A stretch of DNA of 62,982 bases from an uncultured bacterium (GCA_902802945.1 CADCOC010000012.1:1-62982), one strand, 5' to 3'. Positions 51,299-60,324 are shown, numbered from the stretch's first letter. The notes: generated from the letters alone by a model not told the origin. Numbers and translations: made by a program.

Positions 51299-52291
51299 AT
51301 GAAAGAGAAAGTCATACGAGAGGTAGAGCAAGGAATGTTAGAGGTTCTTGACAACGCGCAAAGGGCGCAACTGCACAGGGTGCTGGAACATGCACTCTTC
51401 GGTGCTGTCGTTGTCAAGGACGAGTCCGTCGGCGCGAAGCCGGAGGTTCCGAACGAGACGATAGCCGAACGCTTCTTCGAGGCGAAGCGTCTGGAGGGAT
51501 GCAGCGAACGGACGATCCGCTACTACCGTCTGACAATCTGCAAGATGCTCGAAACGCTCGCCATGCCGCTTGTCCACATGACGACGGAGCATCTGCGCAC
51601 CTATCTCTCCGACTATCAAGAGGAGCGCAAGTGCAGTAAGCTGAACATGGACAACATCAGGCGCATCCTTTCCAGTTTCTTCTCGTGGCTTGAGGACGAG
51701 AACTACATTCTGAAAAGCCCGGTTCGCCGCATCCATAAGATACGCATGGAGTGTCCCGTCAAGGAGGCGTACACGGACGAGGCGCTGGAGCAGATGCGAG
51801 ACAACTGCGGCAGCGTCCGCGACCTTGCCATCATCGATCTGTTGTCGTCCACGGGGATGCGCGTGGGCGAGCTGGTTGGGCTGAACCGCGCCGACATCGA
51901 CTTCGAGAACCGCGAGTGCGTCGTCTTCGGCAAGGGCGGCAAGGAGCGTCCCGCGTACTTTGACGCGAGGACGAAGATACACCTAAAGAACTATCTGGGG
52001 ACGCGGAGCGACGACAATCCTGCTTTGTTTGTATCGCTCGCCTCGCCGCACGAACGGTTGAAGATCAGCGGCGTTGAGATACGGTTGCGACGGCTGGGGC
52101 GGCGGCTCGGTATCAACAGGGTGCATCCGCACAAGTTCCGCCGCACGATGGCGACGAGAGCCATTGACAAGGGCATGCCGGTCGAACAAGTCCAGCGTCT
52201 GCTCGGCCACTCGAAGATCGACACGACCATGCAGTATGCACTTGTAAACCAGAGCAACGTCAAGAACTCCCACAGGCGATTTATCGCATAG
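51299..52291 (+). CDS. Tyrosine recombinase (XerC/D-like) between hsdS and hsdR
   Basis: 330 residues: a SAM-like core-binding domain (RFFEAKRLEGCSERTIRYY, about 58-76) and the catalytic set GMRVGEL (Arg about 187), HKFRRT (His 277, Arg 280), LLGHSKIDTTMQYA (His about 304, Tyr about 312). All five residues are visible. Position inside a type I locus with several hsdS units matches the recombinases that shuffle or invert specificity genes. All units here point the same way, so simple inversion is not evident; deletion or exchange is the testable alternative. Confidence 0.85.
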   Translation: MKEKVIREVEQGMLEVLDNAQRAQLHRVLEHALFGAVVVKDESVGAKPEVPNETIAERFFEAKRLEGCSERTIRYYRLTICKMLETLAMPLVHMTTEHLRTYLSDYQEERKCSKLNMDNIRRILSSFFSWLEDENYILKSPVRRIHKIRMECPVKEAYTDEALEQMRDNCGSVRDLAIIDLLSSTGMRVGELVGLNRADIDFENRECVVFGKGGKERPAYFDARTKIHLKNYLGTRSDDNPALFVSLASPHERLKISGVEIRLRRLGRRLGINRVHPHKFRRTMATRAIDKGMPVEQVQRLLGHSKIDTTMQYALVNQSNVKNSHRRFIA

Positions 52292-52314
52292 AACTTAAAA
52301 CAAGGAGCGCCAAC

Positions 52315-55300
52315 GTGACAATCAAAGACCTTATACGGAAGATTGCCGATGTGTCCGGGAAGAAAGACCCGGCGGCTACGGCTGTTGCGTGTCGGGAAGC
52401 CGTTCGTGACTGCGTTGGCGAAATCTACAAGAGCAAGGGCGCTGAAATGCCGCCCAAGGCGTCGCTCCTGGAACTGCTCGCCGACACGCCGGTGCGCGAG
52501 TTCGTAGCCGACGACGACCGTTTGCGCGATCTGGAGTTTGTGCGCGTCCTCGGAATGAACGCCGAACACAAGCGCAAGGTGAAGCGTACTCATGCGCAGC
52601 TTGCCGCCGAGATCAGCGCCGATTTTCTTGAGATGGCTGATGCGAAGCTGAATGGCGGCGGTCGCGGGGCGACCGCCCTGCCAAGCGTGCCGCAGCCGGG
52701 CATTTCCGAGGCGGAGACGAGACGCGCCTACATTGACGTCTATCTTGAGGAGGCTGGATGGGATGTCCTCGAAACCGAGGGGACGATGCTCCCCGGCAAG
52801 GCGTGTATTGAAATCAAGGTCGAGGGGATGCCCAACAACACGGGCGAAGGATTCTGCGACTACGTGCTTTATGGGCGCGACCTGAAACCGCTGGCCGTCA
52901 TCGAGGCGAAGAAGACGACCGTCGGGCCGGAGAAAGGTCGCCAGCAGGTGAAGTTGTATGGAGAATGCCTCGAAAAGAAGTACGGATACACGCCGATACT
53001 CTACTACACGAACGGCTATCAGATCTGGTGCATTGACGGGTTCTATCCATCGCGGCAGATTCGGGCGTTCCATACGCTCGAAGAGCTGGAACGGCTGATA
53101 CAGAAAAGGAACCGCAAGTCACTCAAAGGAATTGACCTCCAGATCAACCGCGACATCGCTGGGCGCGACTATCAGATCACCGCCGTCACGAAGATCTGCG
53201 AGAAGTTGAGCGACAAGAAGCGAGCGGGGCTTCTCGTCATGGCAACGGGAACGGGCAAGACGAGGACGGTCATATCGCTTGTCGATGTGCTGGCGCGGCA
53301 GAACTGGATCACGAATGTCTTGTTCCTCGCCGACCGCACGTCGCTTGTGAAACAGGCGCATGATTCGTTTCAGGAGCATTTACCGGACTACCCGCGCTCG
53401 GTCATATCGGATTCCGCGCTCAAGGGAAGTCCCAATGCCCGCATCTCCTTTTCGACATACCAGACGATGATCAACAAGATTGACGGCGCGGAAAAGGAGT
53501 TCACCACCGGACGCTTCGATCTCGTGGTCGTTGACGAGGCGCACCGGTCCATCTTCAACAAGTATGGTGCGATATTCAAGTATTTCGATGCGCTTCTCGT
53601 GGGGCTCACCGCCACGCCACGAGGCGAAGTGGACAAGAACACCTATTCGCTCTTCCAATGCGAGAGCGATGTCCCGGACTTTGACTATTCGATGGAGCAG
53701 GGATTCAAGGACGATGTTCTCAAGCCCTATCGGGTTGTCTCGCGGACGAGCCAAGTCTTAAGTCGCGGCATCACCTACAGGGAATGTTCCGACGAGGAGA
53801 GGAAACAACTCGATGAGGCGTTTAATGATGAACCGCCGGACGAGATCGCAGCAAGCCGTATCTTCAATACGGTGTACAACCAAGATACTGTCGACAAAGT
53901 CATCGACGAGGTGATAGAGCGGGGCCTTAAGGTCGATGGCGGGGAAACAATCGGCAAGACGATTATCTTTGCTTACAACCATAGGCACGCCGACCTCATC
54001 GTGAAGCGTATAAAGGAACGCTATCCGCATGATGACGATTGGTGCCAGCTGGTAGATAACTACGTAAACTATGCTGACACGCTCGTCGAGAAGTTCAAGC
54101 ACGATCCAAAGTTCCGCATCGCTGTCTCCGTCGATATGCTTGATACGGGGATTGATGTGCCGGAAATTCTGAACCTCGTGTTCTTCAAGCCGGTCAGGTC
54201 GCGCATCAAGTTCATTCAGATGATCGGACGCGGAACGAGACCGTGCAAGAACGTATTTGCGCCGGGAAAGGACAAGACGGAGTTTCGCATCTTTGACTAC
54301 TGTGACAATTTCAAGTTCTTCGGGCAGCAGAAGCCAGAAACGGAAGCGGCAAAGACGCTCTCTATTTCGCAGCAGGCCTTCGCGGCGCGTGTTGGGATTC
54401 TCGTTGAGTTGCAGAAAGCGCAGAACAGGCAGTTCCAGTTCAACAAGGACTATCATGTGGAATTGCAGAAGGAGTTGCAGGGGCAGGTTCTGAAGCTTAA
54501 GGACGAAGTCCATTCTTGCCGCATACAAGTGCGGGAGATGATGCCGCACATAGACCGCTTTTGTGCTTCGGAGTCTTGGCAGTCTATATCCGAGGTGCAG
54601 ATGGCGGAAATCAACCGTTATGTCGCCCCTCTTGTCGATGGAGGAGAAGGGGATGACATTCGCACGAAGATGTATGACCTTCGGATGCTCCGCATCGAGC
54701 TCGCTGTATTGATGAGCGGCGGTTTGACCGATACCGTTAAGCGGGATGTCGAGGCAGTTGTTGCGATGGTAAAGATCCTCATGACGAAGTACTCCATCCC
54801 GCAAGTAGAGGCAAAGAGTGAAGACATAGAGGCGCTTGCCGATGAGATGTTTTGGCGTGTGCCGTCGATTGAGGCGGTCGAGAAATGGCGACGCAAGTTA
54901 CGCGACATAATGAAGTACGCAAGAGGCGACGGCGAGGAGGCCGTCTTCGTGAACATCGGCGACGAAATCAAGCCGGGCGAGCCAATTAACATCGGAATCG
55001 AGTTCAGAACATATCGGCAGAAAGTAATCGACTATTTGCGGGAGAACTGGAGCCTCCCGGTCGTTGAGAAGATACAAAAGCTGGAACCATTGACGGACGA
55101 CGACATGGCGGAGCTTGAAGATATCCTCTGGCACAAGCTCGGCAGCAAGACCGATTATGACGGCGAAGACTATCCTGGCAGCCTTGCTGGATTCGTGAGA
55201 AGCCTTGTAGGACTTGACCAGGAGGCGGTCAACGAGAAGTTCGGTCAATATCTCACAGGGACCGTTTTCAACTCCAGCCAGCAGGAGTTTATCAAGATGG

Positions 55301-55461
55301 TGATAAACTATGTCCGCGAGAATGGCGAAATAACTCGCAATGACCTCGTGAACTCCTATCCGTTCAAGTTCCTGCATCCTGTCCAGCTTTTCGGCGACAA
55401 GATGCCGCTTCTTCTTGATGTAATTTCGAAGCTTGAGCATTTAGTTGCGACGGCGGCATGA
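52315..55461 (+). CDS. hsdR: Type I restriction endonuclease subunit
   Basis: GTG start with AAGGAG upstream. 1048 residues: an N-terminal helical part, then a PD-(D/E)XK nuclease (FCDYVLYGRDLKPLAVIEAK, about 180-199). The motor has MATGTGKTRT (about 308-317), DEAHRS (about 407) and QMIGRGTRP (about 635-643), and a helical end binds HsdM. Residues about 113-127 (NGGGRGATALPS) are encoded by a REP-like hairpin (52657-52677) inserted in frame between the first two domains. With hsdM and hsdS it makes an apparently complete enzyme. Confidence 0.94.
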   Translation: MTIKDLIRKIADVSGKKDPAATAVACREAVRDCVGEIYKSKGAEMPPKASLLELLADTPVREFVADDDRLRDLEFVRVLGMNAEHKRKVKRTHAQLAAEISADFLEMADAKLNGGGRGATALPSVPQPGISEAETRRAYIDVYLEEAGWDVLETEGTMLPGKACIEIKVEGMPNNTGEGFCDYVLYGRDLKPLAVIEAKKTTVGPEKGRQQVKLYGECLEKKYGYTPILYYTNGYQIWCIDGFYPSRQIRAFHTLEELERLIQKRNRKSLKGIDLQINRDIAGRDYQITAVTKICEKLSDKKRAGLLVMATGTGKTRTVISLVDVLARQNWITNVLFLADRTSLVKQAHDSFQEHLPDYPRSVISDSALKGSPNARISFSTYQTMINKIDGAEKEFTTGRFDLVVVDEAHRSIFNKYGAIFKYFDALLVGLTATPRGEVDKNTYSLFQCESDVPDFDYSMEQGFKDDVLKPYRVVSRTSQVLSRGITYRECSDEERKQLDEAFNDEPPDEIAASRIFNTVYNQDTVDKVIDEVIERGLKVDGGETIGKTIIFAYNHRHADLIVKRIKERYPHDDDWCQLVDNYVNYADTLVEKFKHDPKFRIAVSVDMLDTGIDVPEILNLVFFKPVRSRIKFIQMIGRGTRPCKNVFAPGKDKTEFRIFDYCDNFKFFGQQKPETEAAKTLSISQQAFAARVGILVELQKAQNRQFQFNKDYHVELQKELQGQVLKLKDEVHSCRIQVREMMPHIDRFCASESWQSISEVQMAEINRYVAPLVDGGEGDDIRTKMYDLRMLRIELAVLMSGGLTDTVKRDVEAVVAMVKILMTKYSIPQVEAKSEDIEALADEMFWRVPSIEAVEKWRRKLRDIMKYARGDGEEAVFVNIGDEIKPGEPINIGIEFRTYRQKVIDYLRENWSLPVVEKIQKLEPLTDDDMAELEDILWHKLGSKTDYDGEDYPGSLAGFVRSLVGLDQEAVNEKFGQYLTGTVFNSSQQEFIKMVINYVRENGEITRNDLVNSYPFKFLHPVQLFGDKMPLLLDVISKLEHLVATAA
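52657..52677. repeat. REP-like hairpin inside hsdR
   Basis: GGCGGTCGC-GGG-GCGACCGCC has exactly the arms of the intergenic unit at 30017, in opposite orientation. The CCCTGCC that follows also matches the reversed GGTAGGG lead-in. Length 21 bases, frame kept. Confidence 0.85.
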
Positions 55462-55489
55462 GTAAAAATCAACAACAGGAGGAGATTTT

Positions 55490-56503
55490 ATGACTTCAAC
55501 TTCCGAATTCAAACCCAAGTCTGGATATGTCTATGTTGTAACGAACGAGTGCCTCAAGCAGGTGAACGCAAAAGGGGTGTTCAGAGGTAAAAAGGTAAGG
55601 GCAGTAAAGATTGGAAATGCCAAGGACTTTACGAATCGGCTCGGCTCGTTGAACACAGCCGTCTATGAGAACTTTGACTTCCATCTTGGAATCAAGACTG
55701 ATGATGTGGTTGGACTTGAGGGACTAATCCATACAGCGCTTCAGGATTACAGGATCTATACGCGAGACGGTAATAAAACAGAGTTTTTCGCGTGCCCTCT
55801 TGAGGAGGTCATTTTTAGAATAAAAAAATTAATTTCCCGTGGGCACAAAGAGAATGTGGAAGAGTATAAGGGGGGTAAAGTAATAGGGCGACATGGTGCC
55901 GGGATTCGTGCAAACATCGAACGTCAGCAATTAAGACGCAAAAAAGCCATGACATTGGCTACGGACAAAGCAAAATGCGCAAGAGATGATGTACACAAGA
56001 AAGGGCGGGCGTTGCCGTTCTCATTTGCGAGTGTCGGGATATCCGTTGGGAGCGATTTGGTCTTCATGCCTACTGGTTCTGTAGTGAAGGTAGTTGACGG
56101 GAAGAATAAAATATCATTTGACGGTAATCAGTATTCGCTTTCTGGTTTCTGCAAACAGTTCATGCCCAATAGAAGTCCATCTGGGGCATATCAAGGTCCC
56201 AAGTTCTTTTACTTTAAAGGGAAGGCGCTTGTGGATATCCGGAAGGATGTGGGGCGCTCGGGGAGTGAACCGAATAACGATATTGAACAGGGAGAACATT
56301 GGAAGGGCAAGACGCAACTTGCTAGACTTATCGCACGTCGTGGGGGGAATGAGGGAGCTTATGGTGGCATATTGCATTTGTTCAGTCGTAAGCGACCTTG
56401 TGGAGCGAACAGCAAATGGCGAGTGCCCCTTGAACACGCAGGCATTAAATTTGATACAAAAGACTATGTGGTAGATTGGTCTGTGGCAAATAATCCGTTA
56501 TGA
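55490..56503 (+). CDS. T5orf172/Mug113-type GIY-YIG nuclease with a RAMA/DUF4357-like C-terminal module
   Basis: 337 residues. GYVYVVTNE (about 12-20) followed by VKIGNAKDFTNRLGSLNTA (about 39-57) is the T5orf172 form of the GIY-YIG core. GLEGLIHTAL and a late NKTEFFACPLEEV supply the Glu and end of the nuclease (about 75-110). Residues about 180-260 (VGISVGSDLVFMPTG, ISFDGNQYSLSGFC, FYFKGKALVDIRKD) resemble the RAMA/DUF4357 domains attached to restriction enzymes. It lies 28 bases after hsdR with GGAGG before its ATG, and is less GC-rich than hsdR. Probably a DNA-cutting accessory of the island. Confidence 0.68.
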   Translation: MTSTSEFKPKSGYVYVVTNECLKQVNAKGVFRGKKVRAVKIGNAKDFTNRLGSLNTAVYENFDFHLGIKTDDVVGLEGLIHTALQDYRIYTRDGNKTEFFACPLEEVIFRIKKLISRGHKENVEEYKGGKVIGRHGAGIRANIERQQLRRKKAMTLATDKAKCARDDVHKKGRALPFSFASVGISVGSDLVFMPTGSVVKVVDGKNKISFDGNQYSLSGFCKQFMPNRSPSGAYQGPKFFYFKGKALVDIRKDVGRSGSEPNNDIEQGEHWKGKTQLARLIARRGGNEGAYGGILHLFSRKRPCGANSKWRVPLEHAGIKFDTKDYVVDWSVANNPL

Positions 56504-56573
56504 TCGTGTTAGGCATCGGGGATGCTAGAGGGACAGCCCCCATTGGTGGAGTAGAAATGGTGGAGTAGAGGCT

Positions 56574-56714
56574 ATGGCGATGCCGCAGAGAGACGATACG
56601 ATAGAGGCGATCAAGCGACTTGACGCCTTGCTTGAGTATGCTTTCATGCATGGAGGCGAGGAAGATGCCGCACGTCTCCGCGAGCAGCTGCGCAAGTTGA
56701 CGGATGAAGTTTGA
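56574..56714 (+). CDS. Small 46-residue ORF sharing its start with the ORF at 58686
   Basis: Reads AMPQRDDTIEAIKRLDALLE onward, ending RLREQLRKLTDEV. Bases 56524-56597 are nearly identical to 58635-58709, covering about 50 upstream bases and the first eight codons. It is probably expressed from the repeat. Its function is unknown. The -35 of the next promoter (TTGACG, 56711) overlaps its stop. Confidence 0.45.
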   Translation: MAMPQRDDTIEAIKRLDALLEYAFMHGGEEDAARLREQLRKLTDEV

Positions 56715-56741
56715 CGGTAGATGGTGGTAGTGTGGTATAAT
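56711..56741 (+). promoter_or_regulatory. Promoter of the AlbA_2 genes
   Basis: TTGACG (56711-56716), 19-base spacer, TATAAT (56736-56741) with TGTGG. GAGGAGG lies just before ATG 56761. Confidence 0.55.
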
Positions 56742-56760
56742 CTTTCGAGGAGGAACACTA

Positions 56761-56918
56761 TGATAACGAAGAACGAATTGGAACAACTGCTTGCGTCCAC
56801 GGAGACGTACCGTGTCGAACGAACCAAGTCCACGACGGACAAGGGCAAGTTCGGCGAGGCTGTCTGCGCGTTCGCGAACGACATGCCAGACTGTGATAAA
56901 CCGGGCTATATTTTCTGA
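56761..56918 (+). pseudogene. Truncated AlbA_2 (Schlafen-like) N-terminal fragment
   Basis: The 52 residues contain NELEQLLASTETYRVERTKS and AVCAFANDMPDCDKPGYIF, then a stop. Full AlbA_2 proteins continue GYLLIGV after the same CAFANDMP segment. The fragment keeps a good promoter and ribosome site, and a full-length but different AlbA_2 gene starts 38 bases later. It is best read as the leftover of a replaced gene. Confidence 0.7.
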
Positions 56919-56956
56919 AACAACGTGAAGGATGTATGATGTGAGAGGAGGCACTT

Positions 56957-58612
56957 ATGGCATTGCCTGTAAACATTGACGATTTGATCAACCATCGTAA
57001 GGTGGAATGGGCACGCATCGAGTACAAGGAAGGGTGGAACCCCGAAAAGGTTCTTCACACCTTGTGCGCCTTTGCCAATGACATCGACAACTGGGGTGGC
57101 GGATATATTATTATTGGGATTGCCGAGGAGAACGGACGACCTGTGTTTCCGATAAAGGGAATTGAGCCGAATGAGGTGGATGTGATTCAGAAGGAGCTGC
57201 TGAATGTCTGTCATCTCATCGAACCGGTCTATTTGCCGATTGTCGAGCCGTGCGTGTATGAGGGCAAGTGCCTGCTGATTGTCTGGTCGCCGGGCGGGTG
57301 CGAACGCCCCTATCGGTGCCCGGAGCGCATTGCCAAGGATGTCAAGTCGCCGAAGGCTTACTATATCCGCAAGCTTGCGAGTACCGTCAAGGCGACACGG
57401 CAGGATGAGAAAGAGCTCTTTGAGCTGACGGGGGACGTGCCGTTTGATGACCGCCCGAATGTTCATGCCGACATTACCGATCTCAAGATGAATCTGCTGG
57501 TCGAGTATCTGCATGAGGTCGGCAGCGATCTTGCGAACAGCGCCGAGGAGATGTCGGTCGCCGATGTCGCCCGTAACATGCAGATCGCGGTCGGGCCGGC
57601 GGAGTGTTTCAAGCCGAAAAACGTGGGTCTAATGTTCTTCAATCCGCATCCGGAGAATTTCTTCCGTTGCGCATGGATTGATGTCGTTGACAAACCTGAT
57701 CCAACGGGCGAGGGCATGGTTGAGCAAACGTTCCGGGGGCCACTTCATGTGCAGCTCCGTTCGGCGCTTGACTACATCAGAAACCGTTTTTTGCGCGAAA
57801 AGATATTCAAGTACGATGATCGACCTGAGGCTGGCCGGTTCTGGAACTACCCCTATCGCGCCATTGAAGAGGTTCTTGCAAACGCCGTCTATCACAAGTC
57901 ATATCGAATTGCAGAACCCATTACCGTCGTGGTGACGCCCGAGGCGATGACGATTTCAAGCCTGCCCGGACCGGAACGGTCAATTACGGACGCCGACCTT
58001 GCTGCTTGCCGTATGATTGGCCTTCACTATCGCAACCGTCGCATCGGCGACTTCCTCAAGGAGCTCGACCTCGTTGAAGGGCGTAATACGGGTATTCCAG
58101 TTGTCGTGAATGTCATGCGTGAGAACGGTTCGCCGCCGCCGGTCTTTTCTTCCCCTGAAAATCGAGATTGGCTCTCCGTCATATTACCGGTCAATCCTCA
58201 TTTTCGTAAAATGGAGGATCCCATTTCACAAAGAACTGCATTGAAAACTGCATTGACTTCACAGAGGGGAACTAACAAAGATAATGGTGAAGAAAGCGTT
58301 AGATTGGCGGATTCTGGGCGCATTGTCGGAGTTATGACGGCAGAAGAGGAATTGGAACATATAAAAGTTGCGCTGAAAACTGCGCTGAAAACTGCGCTGA
58401 TACGCCGTCCTGCCAAGGTGATCGAACGAATGGGGCTTTTGTTACAGCAATTGCTTAGGGATAAAGACATCACGATAGTCGCGTTGGCGAGTTTGCTTGG
58501 CGCTTCCAGAAGAACTGTTCAAGAGGATATTGCCATCTTGAAGAACCTAAAGGTTCTAGATCGGGTTGGCCCTGATAATGGCGGCGAATGGGTCGTTCTG
58601 CTCAAATGGTGA
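56957..58612 (+). CDS. AlbA_2-domain ATP-binding protein with C-terminal helix-turn-helix
   Basis: 551 residues. The AlbA_2/Schlafen-like domain has EWARIEYKEG (about 15-24), LCAFANDIDNWGGGYIIIG (about 36-54). A central region follows, then a HATPase_c_4-like part (YRAIEEVLANAVYHKSY, about 298-314; TISSLPGP). The end carries an HTH (VALASLLGASRRTVQEDIAILK). Residues about 420-480 are a linker with ALKTAL units from a tandem 12-mer, a trait I recall in this family. These proteins occur in variable islands; proposed roles are transcription control or nucleic-acid processing. Confidence 0.78.
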   Translation: MALPVNIDDLINHRKVEWARIEYKEGWNPEKVLHTLCAFANDIDNWGGGYIIIGIAEENGRPVFPIKGIEPNEVDVIQKELLNVCHLIEPVYLPIVEPCVYEGKCLLIVWSPGGCERPYRCPERIAKDVKSPKAYYIRKLASTVKATRQDEKELFELTGDVPFDDRPNVHADITDLKMNLLVEYLHEVGSDLANSAEEMSVADVARNMQIAVGPAECFKPKNVGLMFFNPHPENFFRCAWIDVVDKPDPTGEGMVEQTFRGPLHVQLRSALDYIRNRFLREKIFKYDDRPEAGRFWNYPYRAIEEVLANAVYHKSYRIAEPITVVVTPEAMTISSLPGPERSITDADLAACRMIGLHYRNRRIGDFLKELDLVEGRNTGIPVVVNVMRENGSPPPVFSSPENRDWLSVILPVNPHFRKMEDPISQRTALKTALTSQRGTNKDNGEESVRLADSGRIVGVMTAEEELEHIKVALKTALKTALIRRPAKVIERMGLLLQQLLRDKDITIVALASLLGASRRTVQEDIAILKNLKVLDRVGPDNGGEWVVLLKW

Positions 58613-58685
58613 GAAGAGGGGAATTAAGGTAGAGGCTAGAGGGACAAGCCCCCATTGGTGGAGTAGAAATGGTGGAGTAGAGACT

Positions 58686-58964
58686 ATGGCGATGCCGCAG
58701 AGAGACGATTCGCCTACGCCAAGGCTACGGAGGACAGGCACGATAGAGGCAATCAAGCGACGGGCGGCGGAGAAGAAGGACGCCGAGGAAAAGAAGAAGG
58801 CCGAGGTGCGTGCCCGCGCCGCGCATCGGCGGAAACAAAGGCAGGGAGCGAGGTGCAGATCGAAACGCTTTCCGCCGGCCAGCAGGAACCGGCGAGGAAG
58901 GAATGGGAGAAAGTCCTGCGCCCGTTCAAGCGCCGCGAGCCGTGGCTGTGACCGGATGCGGTGA
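58686..58964 (+). pseudogene. Small ORF with in-frame 30-bp insertion and probable frameshift
   Basis: The N-terminus equals that of the ORF at 56574, except that ten codons (SPTPRLRRTG, bases 58710-58739) are inserted between DD and TIEAIKR. After about 58830 a different frame gives the more protein-like VQIETLSAGQQEPARKEWEK then VLRPFKRREPWL with a stop at 58949-58951. The original frame turns Arg/Ser-rich and ends at 58964. A frameshift near 58835 would explain this. Confidence 0.5.
58710..58739. repeat. 30-bp element inserted in a coding sequence
   Basis: CGCCTACGCCAAGGCTACGG is its core. It is absent from the paralogous sequence at 56597/56598, where the flanking bases are continuous. 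Exactly 30 bases, so ten codons are added without changing frame. Confidence 0.75.
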
Positions 58965-58974
58965 AGGTGTGAAT

Positions 58975-58984
58975 GTGGTATAAT
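58975..58984 (+). promoter_or_regulatory. Extended -10 (TGTGGTATAAT) of the YhcG gene
   Basis: TATAAT 58979-58984. The stretch 58908-59010 recurs almost unchanged at 60229-60330, including this box (TATAAT 60301-60306). Ribosome site GGAGAG before ATG 59003. Confidence 0.6.
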
Positions 58985-59002
58985 TTCAACGGAGAGAAAG
59001 AC

Positions 59003-60223
59003 ATGAAGAAGGTCGAAAAAGAGTTTGAGCAGGTAAACCGCATAATCGAGCGGCACTGGAACAGGGCCATCGGTCTTGCCAACGCCGAATCGCTGATGGC
59101 CTACTGGACCGTCGGCGCGTTCGTGTCGGAACGACTCAAAAATACACAATGGGGTTCAAAAACGGTAGAGGCACTTAGCGACTACCTCAAGACGCGCAAT
59201 CCCAAGAGGCGAGGTTTTGGAAAGCGGCACATCTACAACATGGTTTCATTTTACGACACTTATACGTCGCCTGAATTTCAAAACATATCCGAGCGATTGC
59301 GGCTTCACGAATTTGTGCAGTCGGCGACTGCACAAATTGAGGATGGTGCAATTGTGCAATTGCCAATTGCACAAATGGAGGAAGGTACTAGTTTGAAGTC
59401 CGAGATTGTAAAAGCAGGGGATGGCGTAATTGTGCAATCGCCAATTGCACAATTTGACGATATGGACATTAAATGTATGCCGTTTCCAATGTTTTTGTCG
59501 ATTACGTCTTTCACGAATCATATTCAGATACTCAATCACAGATTTTCGATGGAGGAAAAAATCTTTTACATTCTCTACTCGGCAAGAGAGCGGCTTAACG
59601 CCAAGGAGCTAGTCCGAGCCTTTGCTGCTCAGACTTACGACATGGTGATGAGTAAAGGAAAGAATATGTCGGCAAAACTAAAGGCGGCGTATCCAGGCGC
59701 GGACTTTCTTTTGAAAGACAAAGTGCTTGTTGATTTTCTTAGGCTTCCCGAAAAGCACAATGAGCATCGCCTTCATGCCGGCATTCTTGAGCACATGAAA
59801 GAGTTCATTCTTGCGATGGGCAAGGACTTTCTGTACATGGGCAACGAATACCATATCAATGTCGGCGGCAAGCAGCGGCGGCTGGATCTTCTTTTTTACC
59901 ATCGGGCTCTCAGATGCCTTGTTGATGTGGAGTTGAAGGCTGTGCCGTTCGAGCCGGAATTTGCAGGTAAGATGGATTTCTATCTTGCGGCAATTGATGA
60001 CCAGATAAAACGTGAAGGCGAAAATCCGTCTGTGGGGATCATTCTCTGTCCTGAAGCCGGGATGTGCGAAGTGAAATACGCGATAGACCGCACGATGAGC
60101 CCGATGATGATTGCAGAATACAAAAGATTGCTCGTTCCAGAAGCGGTGATGAAGAAATCCCTTGAGGAATATTGCGCCTTTATGAAGCAAGCTGAAGTGA
60201 AACATCTGGAAAAGGCGAAATAA
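59003..60223 (+). CDS. YhcG/DUF1016-family PD-(D/E)XK nuclease
   Basis: Start ATG 59003, behind GGAGAGAAAGAC. 406 residues, longer than usual for the family. The DUF1016 N-terminal helical domain is about 1-100 (YWTVGAFVSERL, RGFGKRHIYNM). The nuclease is about 190-395, with RRLDLLFYHRALRCLVDVEL (about 292-311; Asp and Glu-x-Lys) and KMDFYLAAIDDQ. Residues about 102-155, between the domains, are built from VQ-PIAQ units. These are encoded by three near-perfect palindromes (59310-59338, 59352-59374, 59428-59454). YhcG proteins are linked to mobile-element and restriction contexts. Confidence 0.85.
   Translation: MKKVEKEFEQVNRIIERHWNRAIGLANAESLMAYWTVGAFVSERLKNTQWGSKTVEALSDYLKTRNPKRRGFGKRHIYNMVSFYDTYTSPEFQNISERLRLHEFVQSATAQIEDGAIVQLPIAQMEEGTSLKSEIVKAGDGVIVQSPIAQFDDMDIKCMPFPMFLSITSFTNHIQILNHRFSMEEKIFYILYSARERLNAKELVRAFAAQTYDMVMSKGKNMSAKLKAAYPGADFLLKDKVLVDFLRLPEKHNEHRLHAGILEHMKEFILAMGKDFLYMGNEYHINVGGKQRRLDLLFYHRALRCLVDVELKAVPFEPEFAGKMDFYLAAIDDQIKREGENPSVGIILCPEAGMCEVKYAIDRTMSPMMIAEYKRLLVPEAVMKKSLEEYCAFMKQAEVKHLEKAK
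59310..59454. repeat. Three palindromes inside the YhcG gene
   Basis: 59310-59338: arms AATTTGTGCAGTCG/CGACTGCACAAATT with one central base, perfect. 59352-59374: TTGTGCAATTG/CAATTGCACAA, perfect. 59428-59454: AATTGTGCAAT/ATTGCACAATT-type arms with one mismatch. All share TTGTGCA and keep the frame. Confidence 0.9.
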
Positions 60224-60324
60224 GTTTGGGAGAAAGCCCTGCGCCCGTTCACGCGCGCGAGTCGTGGCTGTGACCGGATGCGGTGAAGGTGTGAATGTGG
60301 TATAATTTCAACGGAGAAAAAGGC

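Noticed and set aside
43645..55461. Integrated element using tRNA-Leu as attachment site
   Set aside because: The recombinase lies 7.6 kb away inside the hsd operon. I saw no second copy of the tRNA 3' end in the window.
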